Source of the DNA: Terriglobia bacterium
GTDB taxonomy: Bacteria > Acidobacteriota > Terriglobia > Bryobacterales > Bryobacteraceae
Assembly (NCBI GenBank): GCA_025358575.1
Contig: JANYJA010000009.1
Location: forward strand, 1-40,570
Direction: 5' to 3'
Length of the DNA stretch: 40,570 nucleotides
A program made the position numbers and the translations under genes. This document shows positions 7,927 through 16,956 of the stretch, in pieces. Below the pieces are notes generated by a model, which saw nothing but the letters and a program-made list of their open reading frames with translations, ran no database searches and had not been told where the DNA came from. Position 1 is the stretch's first letter; every line of letters starts with the position of its first letter.

Positions 7927-8613
7927 CTATTTCTTCTTGGCCTTGGGGTCCGCCGGTGCGGGCTCTTCGTCCTTCTTGCCCTTCTTGACCACTTCCGGTT
8001 CGCCCGCCGCCGGAGCCGCGGCCGCCGCATCCGCAACCGGCTCTTCTACCGCTCGCAGCGAAACCACGTGCGCAATCACCGTATCGCCCGGGCTCAAAAG
8101 CTTCATCTCGCCCGTCATCGGGATGTCGCTGGCGCGCTGACTTTGCCCGATCATCAATTCGCTCACATCCACCACGAACTGGCCCGGAATCTCGTCCGGA
8201 AGGCATTCGATTTCCACCGACCTTGTCACAATCTCGAGCAAGCCGCCTTGCAGCTTGATTCCCTTGGCGTCGCCCTGCACTGAAACCGGGACGGTAACCC
8301 GCAGCCGCTTCTCTAAATCGATGCGCTTCATATCCACATGCAGCAGATGGCTCTTCACGGGATCGTACTGCTCATCGACCACCATCACGGGCGTGCTCTC
8401 ACCGCCCTGAATATCCAGATTGAAGATGGTGTTGTGTCCGCTCTTGCTGCGCAAAATGGACTGAATAGATTTGGGGCTCACCGACACCGCCACCGGATCT
8501 TTGAAAGCTCCGTACACCACGCCCGGAACCATACCCCGCTTGCGCGTGCGCCGGGCTTCATTCTTGCCGCGCGACTCTCTAACTTCCGCGGCCACTACCG
8601 TATCTGTTCTCAC
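7927..8613 (-). CDS. rplY: Ribosomal protein bL25, long CTC/TL5 form
   Basis: 228 aa protein that binds 5S rRNA. The N-terminal L25 domain (about residues 1-95) contains RKRGMVPGVVYG and DPVKSHLLHVDM. The C-terminal TL5 beta domain (about 96-190) contains VPVSVQGDAKGIKLQGG and IPGQFVVDVS. A tail of about 35 residues is Ala/Pro then Lys-rich. I chose GTG 8613 because AGGAGA lies 8 bases upstream; a longer open frame reaching 8766 would overlap prs and adds an unrelated Cys/Arg-rich peptide. It lies between prs (82-base gap with nothing recognisable) and pth, the same order as prs-ctc-spoVC. Confidence 0.93.
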   Translation of the reverse strand: MRTDTVVAAEVRESRGKNEARRTRKRGMVPGVVYGAFKDPVAVSVSPKSIQSILRSKSGHNTIFNLDIQGGESTPVMVVDEQYDPVKSHLLHVDMKRIDLEKRLRVTVPVSVQGDAKGIKLQGGLLEIVTRSVEIECLPDEIPGQFVVDVSELMIGQSQRASDIPMTGEMKLLSPGDTVIAHVVSLRAVEEPVADAAAAAPAAGEPEVVKKGKKDEEPAPADPKAKKK

Positions 8614-8695
8614 TTGCCTGTCTCCTGAGCCGGCCGCAAGTCCGTTTCCGCCGTTAGCGAAGCCGTGGGTTGCGCCCGGGCTGTTTCTATTGCAA

Positions 8696-9667
8696 CTACA
8701 AAAACAAAATACTAACCGACGTCTCTTCGTGAATCGACTGCACGGCCCGCGCCAGCAGCGGCGCAATCGATAGCGACCGAAACTTCTTCGACTTCCGCGC
8801 CGCCTCGCACAGCGGGATCGAATTCGACAAAATCACTTCCTTCAACTCCGAAGCCTCAATGCGCTCCACCGCCGGCCCCGACAACACCGCATGCGTGGCG
8901 CAAGCCGAAACGCTGATTGCCCCCAACTCGAGCAAAGCCTCGGTGCCTTTCACCAGAGTTCCCGCCGTATCGATCAGATCGTCGACAATCAGGCAATTCT
9001 GATCGCGAACGTTTCCAATCACGTTCATCACTTCCGCGACGTTCGATTCTTCGCGGCGCTTATCGATCACAGCCAGCGGCGCATTCAGCCGCTTCGCCAC
9101 CGACCGTGCCCGCTCCACACCGCCAGCATCCGGCGAAACCACCGTCAGATTCGGCGTGTCCAAGGGCTTGAAATAATCGATCATCACCGGCCGAAAAAAT
9201 AAGTGATCTACCGGAATATCGAAGAATCCCTGGATCTGCGCGGCATGTAAATCCAGCGCCATGATGCGGTCCGCGCCCGACCTTTCCAGCAGCCCCGCCA
9301 CCAGTTTGGCCGATATGGGCACGCGCGGTTTATCTTTTCGATCCTGCCGCCCGTACCCATAATAGGGTAACACTGCCGTGATACGCTCCGCGGACGACCG
9401 TTTTAGCGCGTCGATCATCAGCAGCAGCTCCATCAGGTGCTGCTCCACGGGAGTGCACGTGGGCTGCACCACAAAGACGTCCGCGCCGCGCACGTTTTCC
9501 TGAATTTGCAGGTTAATTTCGCCGTCCGAAAATCGCTTCAGCTTGACTTGTCCGGGCTCCAGGCCGAGGCATTGGCATACTTCCTGCGTCAACGCCGGGT
9601 TGGCGCTGCCGGAGAAAATTTTAATGCGCTCAGGATTCATCGCGCGGACTGGTTTCGGGGCGGCCAT
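8696..9667 (-). CDS. prs: Ribose-phosphate pyrophosphokinase (PRPP synthetase)
   Basis: 323 aa. It makes PRPP from ribose-5-phosphate and ATP for nucleotide, His and Trp synthesis. Family marks are KIFSGSANP, FSDGEINLQI, YYGYGRQDRKDKPR (ATP-binding flexible loop), LDLHAAQIQGFF, VVSPDAGGVERAR, DKRREE, and the PRPP loop VDDLIDTAGTL. AAGGTGATC just before ATG 9667 matches the 16S tail, so I prefer this start. ATG 9640 forms an ATGA junction with the ispE stop and is the alternative. The gene overlaps the end of ispE, and PRPP is also the substrate of the nearby apt product, so supply and use are linked in one transcript. Confidence 0.96.
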   Translation of the reverse strand: MAAPKPVRAMNPERIKIFSGSANPALTQEVCQCLGLEPGQVKLKRFSDGEINLQIQENVRGADVFVVQPTCTPVEQHLMELLLMIDALKRSSAERITAVLPYYGYGRQDRKDKPRVPISAKLVAGLLERSGADRIMALDLHAAQIQGFFDIPVDHLFFRPVMIDYFKPLDTPNLTVVSPDAGGVERARSVAKRLNAPLAVIDKRREESNVAEVMNVIGNVRDQNCLIVDDLIDTAGTLVKGTEALLELGAISVSACATHAVLSGPAVERIEASELKEVILSNSIPLCEAARKSKKFRSLSIAPLLARAVQSIHEETSVSILFL

Positions 9668-10584
9668 TGATCACCTTGGATATGTGGTCGTAGCCGCCGC
9701 GACCAGGTTGACTGATAGCGGGCGCGGCTAACCAGCGAAATAGGAAAAACTGTAATCTCTCTATCCGATTGTTTCACAGATTGTGACGATTTCACTAATT
9801 CCGAAGCCGCTTGGGCGGCTAATATTTTGCTCAGGAAAAAGCCGTAAATCGCGGAGCCGCTGCCGGTCATCATGGCCGGCTGCGCGCCCATCTCGATCAG
9901 CTTGGCTTTCAGTTTTTTCAATTGCGGATGACGCGCGAACACGGCTGGCTCAAAGTCGTTCTGTCCTGCCGGCCCCGAATTTTCCCAAACCCCAGCCTGG
10001 AACGAACGCAGAGCGCCGCTGTCTACCGCTTTCAATCGCTGGCTCACCATCTGGTAAGCCTCCGCGGTCGATACGTGGACCGCTGTTGTCGCCAGCAGCC
10101 CCGCCCCCAGTTTGGCGTCCGGCAAAGGATAAAATTCTTCGCCACGCCCGAGCCCCACCGCCGTCCCGCCGAACAAAAAGAACGGCACGTCGCTGCCTAG
10201 CCGAGTGCCAATTTCCAACAAATTCGCAACCGGAATCGCGCGCCCCGCCAGCACTGGAAGCGCCAGCAAAACCGCCGCCGCGTCGGATGATCCGCCCCCC
10301 AGCCCCGCGCCCATTGGAATCCGCTTATCGAGAGTCATCTCGACGCGACCGCAAATTCGCATCTCCGCCAGACAAAGCCGTGCCGCCCGCTCCATCAGAT
10401 TGTCGGGAATCGTCACGCTCCCCGCGATGGCAATTTCGGTCCGCCGCGCTGGCGTGAACTTCATTTCAATCTCGTCGCGCAGTGAAATGGTCTGGAATAC
10501 CGTCCGCAACTCGTGATATCCATCGTCCCGCTTCCGCAGCACCCGCAGATCCAGGTTGATCTTGGCGAACGCCGGAACCTTCAT
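9637..10584 (-). CDS. ispE: 4-diphosphocytidyl-2-C-methyl-D-erythritol kinase
   Basis: 315 aa GHMP-family kinase of the non-mevalonate (MEP) isoprenoid pathway. It has [22 protein letters not shown] at the N-terminus (Lys8 is the family's conserved residue), the ATP loop [14 protein letters not shown] and the C-terminal [12 protein letters not shown]. The last 30 residues or so are basic and extend past the usual end, overlapping the start of prs. The ATG lies in an ATGA overlap with apt (10581-10584). Expected length is near 290 aa, so the tail is slightly long. Confidence 0.95.
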   Translation of the reverse strand: MKVPAFAKINLDLRVLRKRDDGYHELRTVFQTISLRDEIEMKFTPARRTEIAIAGSVTIPDNLMERAARLCLAEMRICGRVEMTLDKRIPMGAGLGGGSSDAAAVLLALPVLAGRAIPVANLLEIGTRLGSDVPFFLFGGTAVGLGRGEEFYPLPDAKLGAGLLATTAVHVSTAEAYQMVSQRLKAVDSGALRSFQAGVWENSGPAGQNDFEPAVFARHPQLKKLKAKLIEMGAQPAMMTGSGSAIYGFFLSKILAAQAASELVKSSQSVKQSDREITVFPISLVSRARYQSTWSRRLRPHIQGDQWPPRNQSAR

Positions 10585-11102
10585 TGGTCGTATTGCATGA
10601 GCGAAAAGACGTCGTGCCCGCCAAGCTTTGAGCGCCCGGCCAAAAACGTCAACTCCACCACGAAGCCCAGGCCCACCACGATCCCGCCTAGTTCTTCCAC
10701 CATACTTGCCACCGCGCGAGCGGTGCCTCCGGTTGCCAGCAGGTCATCCACAATCAGCGCGCGGCACCCGGCGAAAACCGCATCCCGGTGCACTTCCAGC
10801 GTGTCGGTGCCGTATTCCAGATCGTAGGTTTTGCTCAAACACGGTGCCGGCAGCTTCTTCGGCTTCCGCACCGGCACGAACCCCGCGCCCAGCGCATAGG
10901 CCAGCGCTGGGGCGAAAATAAACCCTCGCGCTTCAATGCCCAGCACCACGTCCACGCCCGCGCCGGCATAATGGCTTTTGAGTCCGTCGATAACGCCGCG
11001 CAGCCCCGCTGCGTCCTTCAGCAGGGTGGTGATGTCATAAAACAGAATCCCAGTCTTCGGAAAATCCGGAACTTCCCGGATCAGCTTCTTTAAGTCGTGC
11101 AT
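10581..11102 (-). CDS. apt: Adenine phosphoribosyltransferase
   Basis: 173 aa. It salvages adenine with PRPP to give [19 protein letters not shown] at the N-terminus, [17 protein letters not shown] and the PRPP loop [14 protein letters not shown] are all standard. It forms an ATGA overlap with the downstream ispE and lies 36 bases after the acylphosphatase gene. The product of the downstream prs gene is its co-substrate. Confidence 0.95.
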   Translation of the reverse strand: MHDLKKLIREVPDFPKTGILFYDITTLLKDAAGLRGVIDGLKSHYAGAGVDVVLGIEARGFIFAPALAYALGAGFVPVRKPKKLPAPCLSKTYDLEYGTDTLEVHRDAVFAGCRALIVDDLLATGGTARAVASMVEELGGIVVGLGFVVELTFLAGRSKLGGHDVFSLMQYDQ

Positions 11103-11138
11103 CAGTCTCGTTTCAGGAAGTCGGCGCGCCGCGCGCTT

Positions 11139-11423
11139 TCAATGCGCAATGCGAAAAGAACTGTATTGTTGCACGGCGGCGCTCTGCTCTTCAACATCGC
11201 GCACCGCCGCCCATCGCGGACCTTGATGCAGCCTGCCCGCCAACGCGTTCAACTGCGATTCCGTCCCGACGGCATAAACCAGCACCCTGCCGTCATCTTC
11301 GTTACGCACGTAGCCCATGACGCCCAGTTCCGTTGCCGCAAGCCGCGCAAAGTTACGGAAGCCCACGCCCTGCACCGTTCCACGCACGAGATAGCGGCGG
11401 GCCTGTAGTTCTTCCTTCGCCAC
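11139..11423 (-). CDS. acyP: Acylphosphatase
   Basis: 94 aa cytoplasmic enzyme that hydrolyses acyl phosphates such as acetyl phosphate and 1,3-bisphosphoglycerate. GTVQGVGFRNF carries the phosphate-binding loop and catalytic Arg, and GYVRNEDDGRV carries the catalytic Asn. Length is typical. The start is GTG with GAGG a few bases upstream, overlapping the stop of the response-regulator gene (6-base gap), so they share a transcript. Confidence 0.9.
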   Translation of the reverse strand: MAKEELQARRYLVRGTVQGVGFRNFARLAATELGVMGYVRNEDDGRVLVYAVGTESQLNALAGRLHQGPRWAAVRDVEEQSAAVQQYSSFRIAH

Positions 11424-11429
11424 CCGGCC

Positions 11430-11843
11430 TCAGACCCTCTTTGGCGTCGGCGGCTCTTCCAATACGGCGTTCACTTTGTCGCGAAGCTGATCCACGGTGA
11501 AGGGTTTCGGCAGGAGCGCGTAGCCTTCGTTCACTACATACCTTTGCACAATCGTACGCGCTTCATAGCCTGACATGAAGAGAACCCGCAACTTCGGAAA
11601 TCGCAGCGTGAGCTTATCCATCAGCATCGGCCCGCTTACTCCTGGCATCACGACGTCCGTGAGGAGGAGATCCGGGGCATCCTTTACGTTCTCGGCCACC
11701 TTTAGCGCTTCAGCCGACCCTTGCGCCGTAATTACGCGCATTCCCCCGCGCTCCAAGACGGCACTCACGAAGCGCAGCAGCTCCGGTTCGTCGTCAACAA
11801 CAAGGACAGTAGAGGGAGATTGAGATTCCACGAGTTGCGACAA
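11430..11843 (-). CDS. Stand-alone response regulator receiver protein
   Basis: 137 aa with a single CheY-like receiver and no output domain. VLVVDDEPE supplies the acidic pocket, LLLTDVVMPGVSG the phospho-acceptor Asp, and LPKPFTVDQL the conserved Lys. The kinase partner is not adjacent. The first gene of the long minus-strand run, it faces the hydrolase gene across a 113-base gap. The start is uncertain: TTG 11843 or GTG 11831. A TATGAT at 11850-11855 on this strand would put transcription start almost on the start codon, so a very short leader is possible. Confidence 0.88.
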   Translation of the reverse strand: MSQLVESQSPSTVLVVDDEPELLRFVSAVLERGGMRVITAQGSAEALKVAENVKDAPDLLLTDVVMPGVSGPMLMDKLTLRFPKLRVLFMSGYEARTIVQRYVVNEGYALLPKPFTVDQLRDKVNAVLEEPPTPKRV

Positions 11844-11956
11844 TAATAGATCATACGCGCGATCCCGGCAGCATTCATAAAGATGGATTGTTGCGTTACA
11901 GTACGAAGACGCCGGAGTCTTTGTGATAACCTTTACGCTCTCCGAAGATATTTACC

Positions 11957-12820
11957 GTGCGCCTTTTCCTCCTTCTAGTCTCGCTTTTGGCCGCTCAGCT
12001 AACTCGCAAAGATTTCCGCTACCAGTCTAGCGGGCTTACCGAAATCCACCAGAAATCCGCCGAAACCCGTGACGGCGTCTCCCTGCGCGATATTGACTTC
12101 GCCTCCGATTCCGGCGGCCGCACTGCCGCCTATCTCGTAACCCCGCCAGGCGCGGGGCCTTTTTCAGCCGCTCTGTTCGTTCACTGGTACGAACCCAAAT
12201 CCACGGATTCCAACCGCTCCCAGTTCCTCAGCCAAGCAATCGACCTCGCCCATTCCGGCAGCGTTTCGCTGCTCATCGAAACTATGTGGTCCGATCCCAA
12301 ATGGTTCGACACGCGCAATCCCGCCGAGGATTTCGACCGCTCGGTGCGGCAAGTCAAAGAACTGCGGCGCGCGCTGGACGTCCTTCTCGCGCAGCCGGGC
12401 ATAGACCGCCGCCGCGTGGCGTATGTTGGGCATGATTTTGGAATGATGTTCGGAGCGGTCCTCGCCGGAATCGATCCACGTCCCACCTGTTTCGCCTTGC
12501 AGGCAGGCACGGCATCGTTCTCCGATTGGTATCTGCTCGGTTCGAAACTGAAAGGCGCAGCGCGTCAAAACGCGATCGATAGACTGGCGCCGCTCGATCC
12601 CATCCGCTTTCTTGCCCGGAACCGTCGGCCGGTTCTTTTGCAGTTCGGTAAAGACGATCCCTATGTCACTCGCAAAACCGCCGAAGCTATCTTTCAAGCG
12701 GCGCGTGAACCGAAGAAGATTCTCTGGTACGACGCTGGCCACGGTCTCAATGCCGCCGCCATCCGGGACCGCGAAGCATGGCTGCGCTCCCGCTTGGCCT
12801 TCGCCGCTGCCAGCGATTGA
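11957..12820 (+). CDS. Secreted alpha/beta-hydrolase (dienelactone-hydrolase-like)
   Basis: 287 aa starting at GTG 11957, with a short hydrophobic signal-like N-terminus (LFLLLVSLLAAQ). The alpha/beta-hydrolase core follows. The nucleophile elbow reads YVGHDFGMMFG, so the usual Ser or Cys is Asp. FGKDDPYV supplies the acid and DAGHGLN the His. An Asp nucleophile recalls haloalkane dehalogenase and epoxide hydrolase chemistry, but overall the protein looks more like a dienelactone-hydrolase/prolyl-oligopeptidase type, so the substrate is unknown. A candidate promoter for the next gene overlaps its stop codon. Confidence 0.75.
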   Translation: MRLFLLLVSLLAAQLTRKDFRYQSSGLTEIHQKSAETRDGVSLRDIDFASDSGGRTAAYLVTPPGAGPFSAALFVHWYEPKSTDSNRSQFLSQAIDLAHSGSVSLLIETMWSDPKWFDTRNPAEDFDRSVRQVKELRRALDVLLAQPGIDRRRVAYVGHDFGMMFGAVLAGIDPRPTCFALQAGTASFSDWYLLGSKLKGAARQNAIDRLAPLDPIRFLARNRRPVLLQFGKDDPYVTRKTAEAIFQAAREPKKILWYDAGHGLNAAAIRDREAWLRSRLAFAAASD

Positions 12821-12849
12821 CAAAGATTTCTTTTCAGTTGTGATACGAT
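12817..12849 (+). promoter_or_regulatory. Candidate promoter before the EF-G-like gene
   Basis: A perfect TTGACA (12817-12822) overlaps the stop codon of the hydrolase gene. The matching -10 is imperfect (TGATAC 12841-12846 at 18-base spacing, or TACGAT 12844-12849 further away). AGGAGA at 12862-12867 then precedes the GTG start by 6 bases. Confidence 0.4.
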
Positions 12850-12873
12850 CCGGTCTTTGACAGGAGACACCCA

Positions 12874-14970
12874 GTGAGAGTCTACGAGTCGAAAGATGTT
12901 CGCAACGTGGCAATTGTCGGCCACGGCCACTCTGGAAAGACTTCCCTAAGCGCCGCCTTGCTCTTCACTTCAGGCGCTACCTCCCGCCTGACCCGCGTCG
13001 ACGAGGGAAACACCATCACCGATTTTGACGAGGAGGAGATCCAGCGCAAACTGAGTATCTCCACCGCCATCGCCGCCATTGAATGGAAGGGCGACAAGCT
13101 CAATCTGCTGGACACTCCCGGGTACAACATCTTTATTAACGACACTCACGCCTCGCTCGTCGCGGCCGATGCCAGCATGGTCCTGGTCGAAGCGGTCGCC
13201 GGCGTCGAAGTCCAAACCGAAAAGGTGTGGAGTTTTGCGGCGGAATACCATCACCCGCGCGCGATCCTGATCAACAAGCTAGATCGCGACCGAGCCAGTT
13301 TCGACCGCGCCCTGTCCAGCGTGCAATCCCGCTTCGGACGCACTGCTATTCCCATTCAGCTTCCCATTGGAAGCGAGAAAGATTTCAAAGGCGTCATCGA
13401 TCTTATTCGCATGAAGGCCTACACCTACGCAGCCGACGGCGATGGCAAGGGCAGGGAAGGCGACATTCCCGAATCTCATGCTGAAGCCGCCAAAGCCGCC
13501 CACGAAGCTCTGGTCGAAATGGTGGCTGAAGGTAACGACGCACTGCTCGAAGAATTCTTCGAACAAGGCACCCTTCCCGTGGAGCACATAGTCGAAGGTC
13601 TGAATTCCGCTATTCGAGAGATGCGCCTGTTTCCGGTAATGTGCGCCTCCGCTCTCCACAATATCGGCTCCGATCTCCTGCTCAACTTCATGGTGGAGAG
13701 CTTTCCCGCCCCCACCGAGCATGCCAGCAATCACGGGCAGATCAACGGGCGCGAAACCGACCGTCCCCTTGCCGATGCCGGCCCTGTGTCCGCCTTCGTT
13801 TTCAAAACCAGTGCCGATGCCTTCGCCGGCCGCATCTCTTACTTCAAGGTCTACTCCGGCGTTCTGCGCAATGATGCGCACCTTCAAAGTGTCCAGCATG
13901 GCGCCGAAGAGCGCCTCGCCCACATCGGCGCGCCCGTCGGCAAGACCATCGCGCCAGTCAGCGAGCTTCACGCCGGTGACATCGGCGCCGTCTCCAAGCT
14001 CAAGGAAACTCTTACAGGCGACACGCTGGCCGACAAATCTTCGCTCATCACCTATCCTCAGGTGAAACTTCCGGAGCCGTCCATTGCCTTCGCGATCGAG
14101 GCCAAATCCCGCCAGGATGAAGACCGCATGGGCCACGCCATCCACCGCCTTCTCGAAGAAGACCAATCCCTGCGTTTCTACCGTGACCCGCAAACCAAGG
14201 AATTTCTAGTGGCGGGATGTGGACAGCAGCATGTCGAAATCGTGGTCAGCCGCCTTAAGAAGCGCTACCATGTCGACGTCGCCTTAAAAGCTCCCAAAAT
14301 CCCTTACCGCGAAACCATCCGCGGCACTGCCGACGTGCAGGGGCGACATAAGAAACAGACCGGGGGGCATGGTCAGTTCGGCGACTGTTGGATTCGGATG
14401 GAGCCGCTGCCGCGCGGCGCGAAATTCGAATTCGTAAACGATATCTTCGGTGGATCGATTCCCAAAAACTATATCCCCGCGGTCGAAAAAGGCATTATCG
14501 AAACCGCCGAGAAAGGTTTTCTCGCCGGCTATCCCATGGTGGATTTCAGGGTGACCGTCTACGACGGCTCTTATCACGATGTGGATTCATCCGAGCTGTC
14601 GTTTAAGCTGGCCGCACGCAAAGCTTTTCGCAATGCCATGGGAACTGCCAAGCCTGCGCTGCTCGAACCCGTCATGAATGCCGAGATTCACGCGCCTGTG
14701 GAGTATGCCGGCGATCTCATGGGCGACTTGAACAGCCGCCGCGGACGAATCTCCGGTATGGAAACGCAAGGTCCCACGCAGTTCATTCGCGCTCAAGTCC
14801 CGATGTCGGAGATGTTGAACTACCAGAACGATCTGACTTCCATGACGCAAGGCCGTGCAGCGTTCACCATGGAGTTTGATCACTACGATTTCGTGCCTCA
14901 ACCGCAGGCCGAGAAAATCATTTCGGCGGCGCGCGCGGCCCGGACTGGAGAAGAGGAGGAAGCGGATTAG
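12874..14970 (+). CDS. Elongation-factor-G-like GTPase (EF-G2 type)
   Basis: 698 aa translational GTPase with all five EF-G domains. P loop GHGHSGKT (16-23), DTPG (80-83), NKLD (134-137) and GGHGQFGD in domain IV are visible. Switch I reads RKLSIST instead of the RGITI form of canonical EF-G. The residue after DTPG is Tyr84, where canonical EF-G and EF-Tu have the catalytic His. Both features match the EF-G2 paralogue of Thermus thermophilus as I recall it. The role is unsettled; such paralogues bind ribosomes and GTP but are not the main translocase. The true fusA should lie elsewhere. The start is GTG with AGGAGA 6 bases upstream. Confidence 0.92.
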   Translation: MRVYESKDVRNVAIVGHGHSGKTSLSAALLFTSGATSRLTRVDEGNTITDFDEEEIQRKLSISTAIAAIEWKGDKLNLLDTPGYNIFINDTHASLVAADASMVLVEAVAGVEVQTEKVWSFAAEYHHPRAILINKLDRDRASFDRALSSVQSRFGRTAIPIQLPIGSEKDFKGVIDLIRMKAYTYAADGDGKGREGDIPESHAEAAKAAHEALVEMVAEGNDALLEEFFEQGTLPVEHIVEGLNSAIREMRLFPVMCASALHNIGSDLLLNFMVESFPAPTEHASNHGQINGRETDRPLADAGPVSAFVFKTSADAFAGRISYFKVYSGVLRNDAHLQSVQHGAEERLAHIGAPVGKTIAPVSELHAGDIGAVSKLKETLTGDTLADKSSLITYPQVKLPEPSIAFAIEAKSRQDEDRMGHAIHRLLEEDQSLRFYRDPQTKEFLVAGCGQQHVEIVVSRLKKRYHVDVALKAPKIPYRETIRGTADVQGRHKKQTGGHGQFGDCWIRMEPLPRGAKFEFVNDIFGGSIPKNYIPAVEKGIIETAEKGFLAGYPMVDFRVTVYDGSYHDVDSSELSFKLAARKAFRNAMGTAKPALLEPVMNAEIHAPVEYAGDLMGDLNSRRGRISGMETQGPTQFIRAQVPMSEMLNYQNDLTSMTQGRAAFTMEFDHYDFVPQPQAEKIISAARAARTGEEEEAD

Positions 14971-15057
14971 TAAATTTCGACCGGAATCAGTGAGGAATAA
15001 TACGATTCCAAAAAACACAGAACCCAGGCAGAAATATACGGGTTTCGGCTGCGTGGG

Positions 15058-15085
15058 TTGACGCAGGATTACATTTTGATGTAAA
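15058..15085 (+). promoter_or_regulatory. Candidate promoter for the lytic transglycosylase
   Basis: TTGACG (15058-15063) and TGTAAA (15080-15085) are spaced by 16 bases in the 194-base gap after the EF-G-like gene. The rest of the gap holds no other recognisable element. Confidence 0.4.
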
Positions 15086-15164
15086 GTTAAGGCGTCGAAC
15101 AGGGCTACGGGTCCGGTAAGTTGTTGATTCCCCGGAAACAATCTCAAAAATGCGAGGATTTTAA

Positions 15165-16832
15165 ATGGCCGTATTTCGATCTTGCTTACCTTATTCGATT
15201 AGTTTTTTGCTTTTAATTCCAACGTCCTCGCTATTTCCTCAGCAACCCAATCTCCATATCTCCTTCTTCGCTCCGGCTGCTTCGCTCTCCACCCCGGAGA
15301 GCACCGAGAATTCTAACGAAACCTACCTAAATTCGGTGACGCGCCTAGACGGCAAACCCGCAGGCAGCTTCCGACCTACCGCTTCCGACCTGTTAGTGCA
15401 GCAGGCCGAGGAAAAGTTTCAGCAAGGTAAGAAATCCTATCAGGTAAAAGCTACCGAGCAGGCTAGGCAGGAATTCGATCAAGCCGTCGATCTAATGCTC
15501 CGGGCGTCGGATGGGCCCACCGACCGCCAGCTTTACGAAAGCAAGCTGGAGCAGATGGTCGATGCCATCCATCGCATGGATCTCGCGGGTCTCGGTGCCG
15601 CCACTTCAGACCTTCCCGAATTCGAAAAAACTCCCCTGGAAGATATCCTCACCTTAACGTTTCCCGTGGACCCGAAACTCAAGAGCAAGGTTCGTGATGA
15701 AGTGGTTGCCACGGCCTCACAACTTCCTCTCGCTTTCAATGACGCTGTCCTTGGGTACATCAATTATTTCTCCGGTCGTGGGCGCCGCACCATGGTCGCG
15801 GGACTTGAGCGCGCTGGGAAGTACCGGCCCATGATCGAGCGGATTTTCCATGAAGAAGGCGTGCCGCCGGAGCTGATCCATCTGGCTCAAGCCGAATCCG
15901 GTTTTCTACCGCGCGCCGTTTCCAATATGGCTGCGACAGGAATGTGGCAGTTCATGAAGTTCCGGGGGCAGGAATATGGCCTGAAGCAGACCAGCTTCAC
16001 CGATGACCGCCTGGATCCTGAAAAGGCGACGCGCGCGGCCGCCCGCCATCTGCACGATCTATATAACCAGTTTGGCGACTGGTATCTGGCCATCGCGGCT
16101 TACAATTGCGGCCCGGGAAACGTTCAGAAAGCGGTGGAGCGCACCGGTTACGCCGATTTCTTCGAACTCCGCAGCCGCCACGCCATTCCGGTTGAAACCA
16201 CCAACTACGTTCCCATTATTTTGGCCATGACCATCATGACCAAGAACGCCGCCGAATACGGTCTCACCGACGTGGTTCCCGAATCGCCTATCGAATACGA
16301 TACAGTCGACATCAGCTCGGCAACGCATCTGGCGCTCATTGGCGATCTCACCGACACCCCCGTTTCGCAGCTGACCCAATTGAACCCCTCGCTCCTGCGC
16401 AATATTGCGCCTTCCGGCTACTCTCTGCACGTTCCCAAAGGCACCGGCACCACCCTTATGACGGCCATGCAGAATATTCCCGAAGAGCGCCGCGCTTCTT
16501 GGCGAATGCATCGGGTGGAATCGGGCGACACCTTGGCCGGAATCGCCAAACGATACGGCGCAGTGCAAAGCAGCATCGCCGAAGTAAACAAATTAGCGAC
16601 GGATTCGCCTGCCGCCGGCGACTACCTCATCATCCCCGCTAACTTTAAGGAAGGGTCCGCCGCGCCGCTGCATGTTTCCGGCAGACATTCGTCAAAAAAT
16701 AAACACGCCGCCGCGCACCGGGCGCCCGTAAGCCGCGCGCACTTAACGCGCCGCAGTCAATCGCGCTCCAACACGCGCCGCGCGTTTGTGCACCACGCCA
16801 GTTCGGGCGTACTGGCTCTCAATCGCAATTAA
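15165..16832 (+). CDS. MltD-like membrane-bound lytic transglycosylase with LysM
   Basis: 555 aa envelope enzyme that cleaves peptidoglycan glycan strands to 1,6-anhydro ends. It has an N-terminal hydrophobic signal (about residues 8-25), then a helical region (70-150) with no match that I know. The SLT domain (about 215-345) has catalytic Glu244 in QAESGF, followed by GMWQFMK and AYNCGPGNV, the ES/GLMQ/AYN signature. One LysM domain near residues 448-492 (VESGDTLAGIAKRYG) binds peptidoglycan. The tail is basic, rich in His/Arg/Ser. The gene is longer than E. coli MltD at its N-terminus and has one clear LysM. The start has AGGA about 8 bases upstream. Confidence 0.9.
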   Translation: MAVFRSCLPYSISFLLLIPTSSLFPQQPNLHISFFAPAASLSTPESTENSNETYLNSVTRLDGKPAGSFRPTASDLLVQQAEEKFQQGKKSYQVKATEQARQEFDQAVDLMLRASDGPTDRQLYESKLEQMVDAIHRMDLAGLGAATSDLPEFEKTPLEDILTLTFPVDPKLKSKVRDEVVATASQLPLAFNDAVLGYINYFSGRGRRTMVAGLERAGKYRPMIERIFHEEGVPPELIHLAQAESGFLPRAVSNMAATGMWQFMKFRGQEYGLKQTSFTDDRLDPEKATRAAARHLHDLYNQFGDWYLAIAAYNCGPGNVQKAVERTGYADFFELRSRHAIPVETTNYVPIILAMTIMTKNAAEYGLTDVVPESPIEYDTVDISSATHLALIGDLTDTPVSQLTQLNPSLLRNIAPSGYSLHVPKGTGTTLMTAMQNIPEERRASWRMHRVESGDTLAGIAKRYGAVQSSIAEVNKLATDSPAAGDYLIIPANFKEGSAAPLHVSGRHSSKNKHAAAHRAPVSRAHLTRRSQSRSNTRRAFVHHASSGVLALNRN

Positions 16833-16893
16833 GAGTTGCCTTAGCCGGGTAACTCGGCTGTCGGCAAGAATTCATTTCAATTTCAGAAAGCCG

Positions 16894-16921
16894 TTGCTAA
16901 TTCATGAAAATGGACTATGCT
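16894..16921 (+). promoter_or_regulatory. Candidate promoter for the histone-H1-like gene
   Basis: TTGCTA (16894-16899) and TATGCT (16916-16921), with 16 bases between, lie in the 124-base gap before the gene. Each matches consensus at 4 of 6 positions. A strong AGGAGG (16942-16947) follows 9 bases before the ATG. Confidence 0.35.
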
Positions 16922-16956
16922 AATGTTTATCGTGCCGCTAGAGGAGGCTCACCTGA

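Noticed and set aside
13279-14193. Minus-strand open frame of 304 codons inside the EF-G-like gene
   Set aside because: Antisense to a conserved GTPase, with no recognisable domain.
14971-15164. tRNA or small RNA in the largest intergenic gap
   Set aside because: No cloverleaf or terminator hairpin found; only a promoter-like pair is visible.
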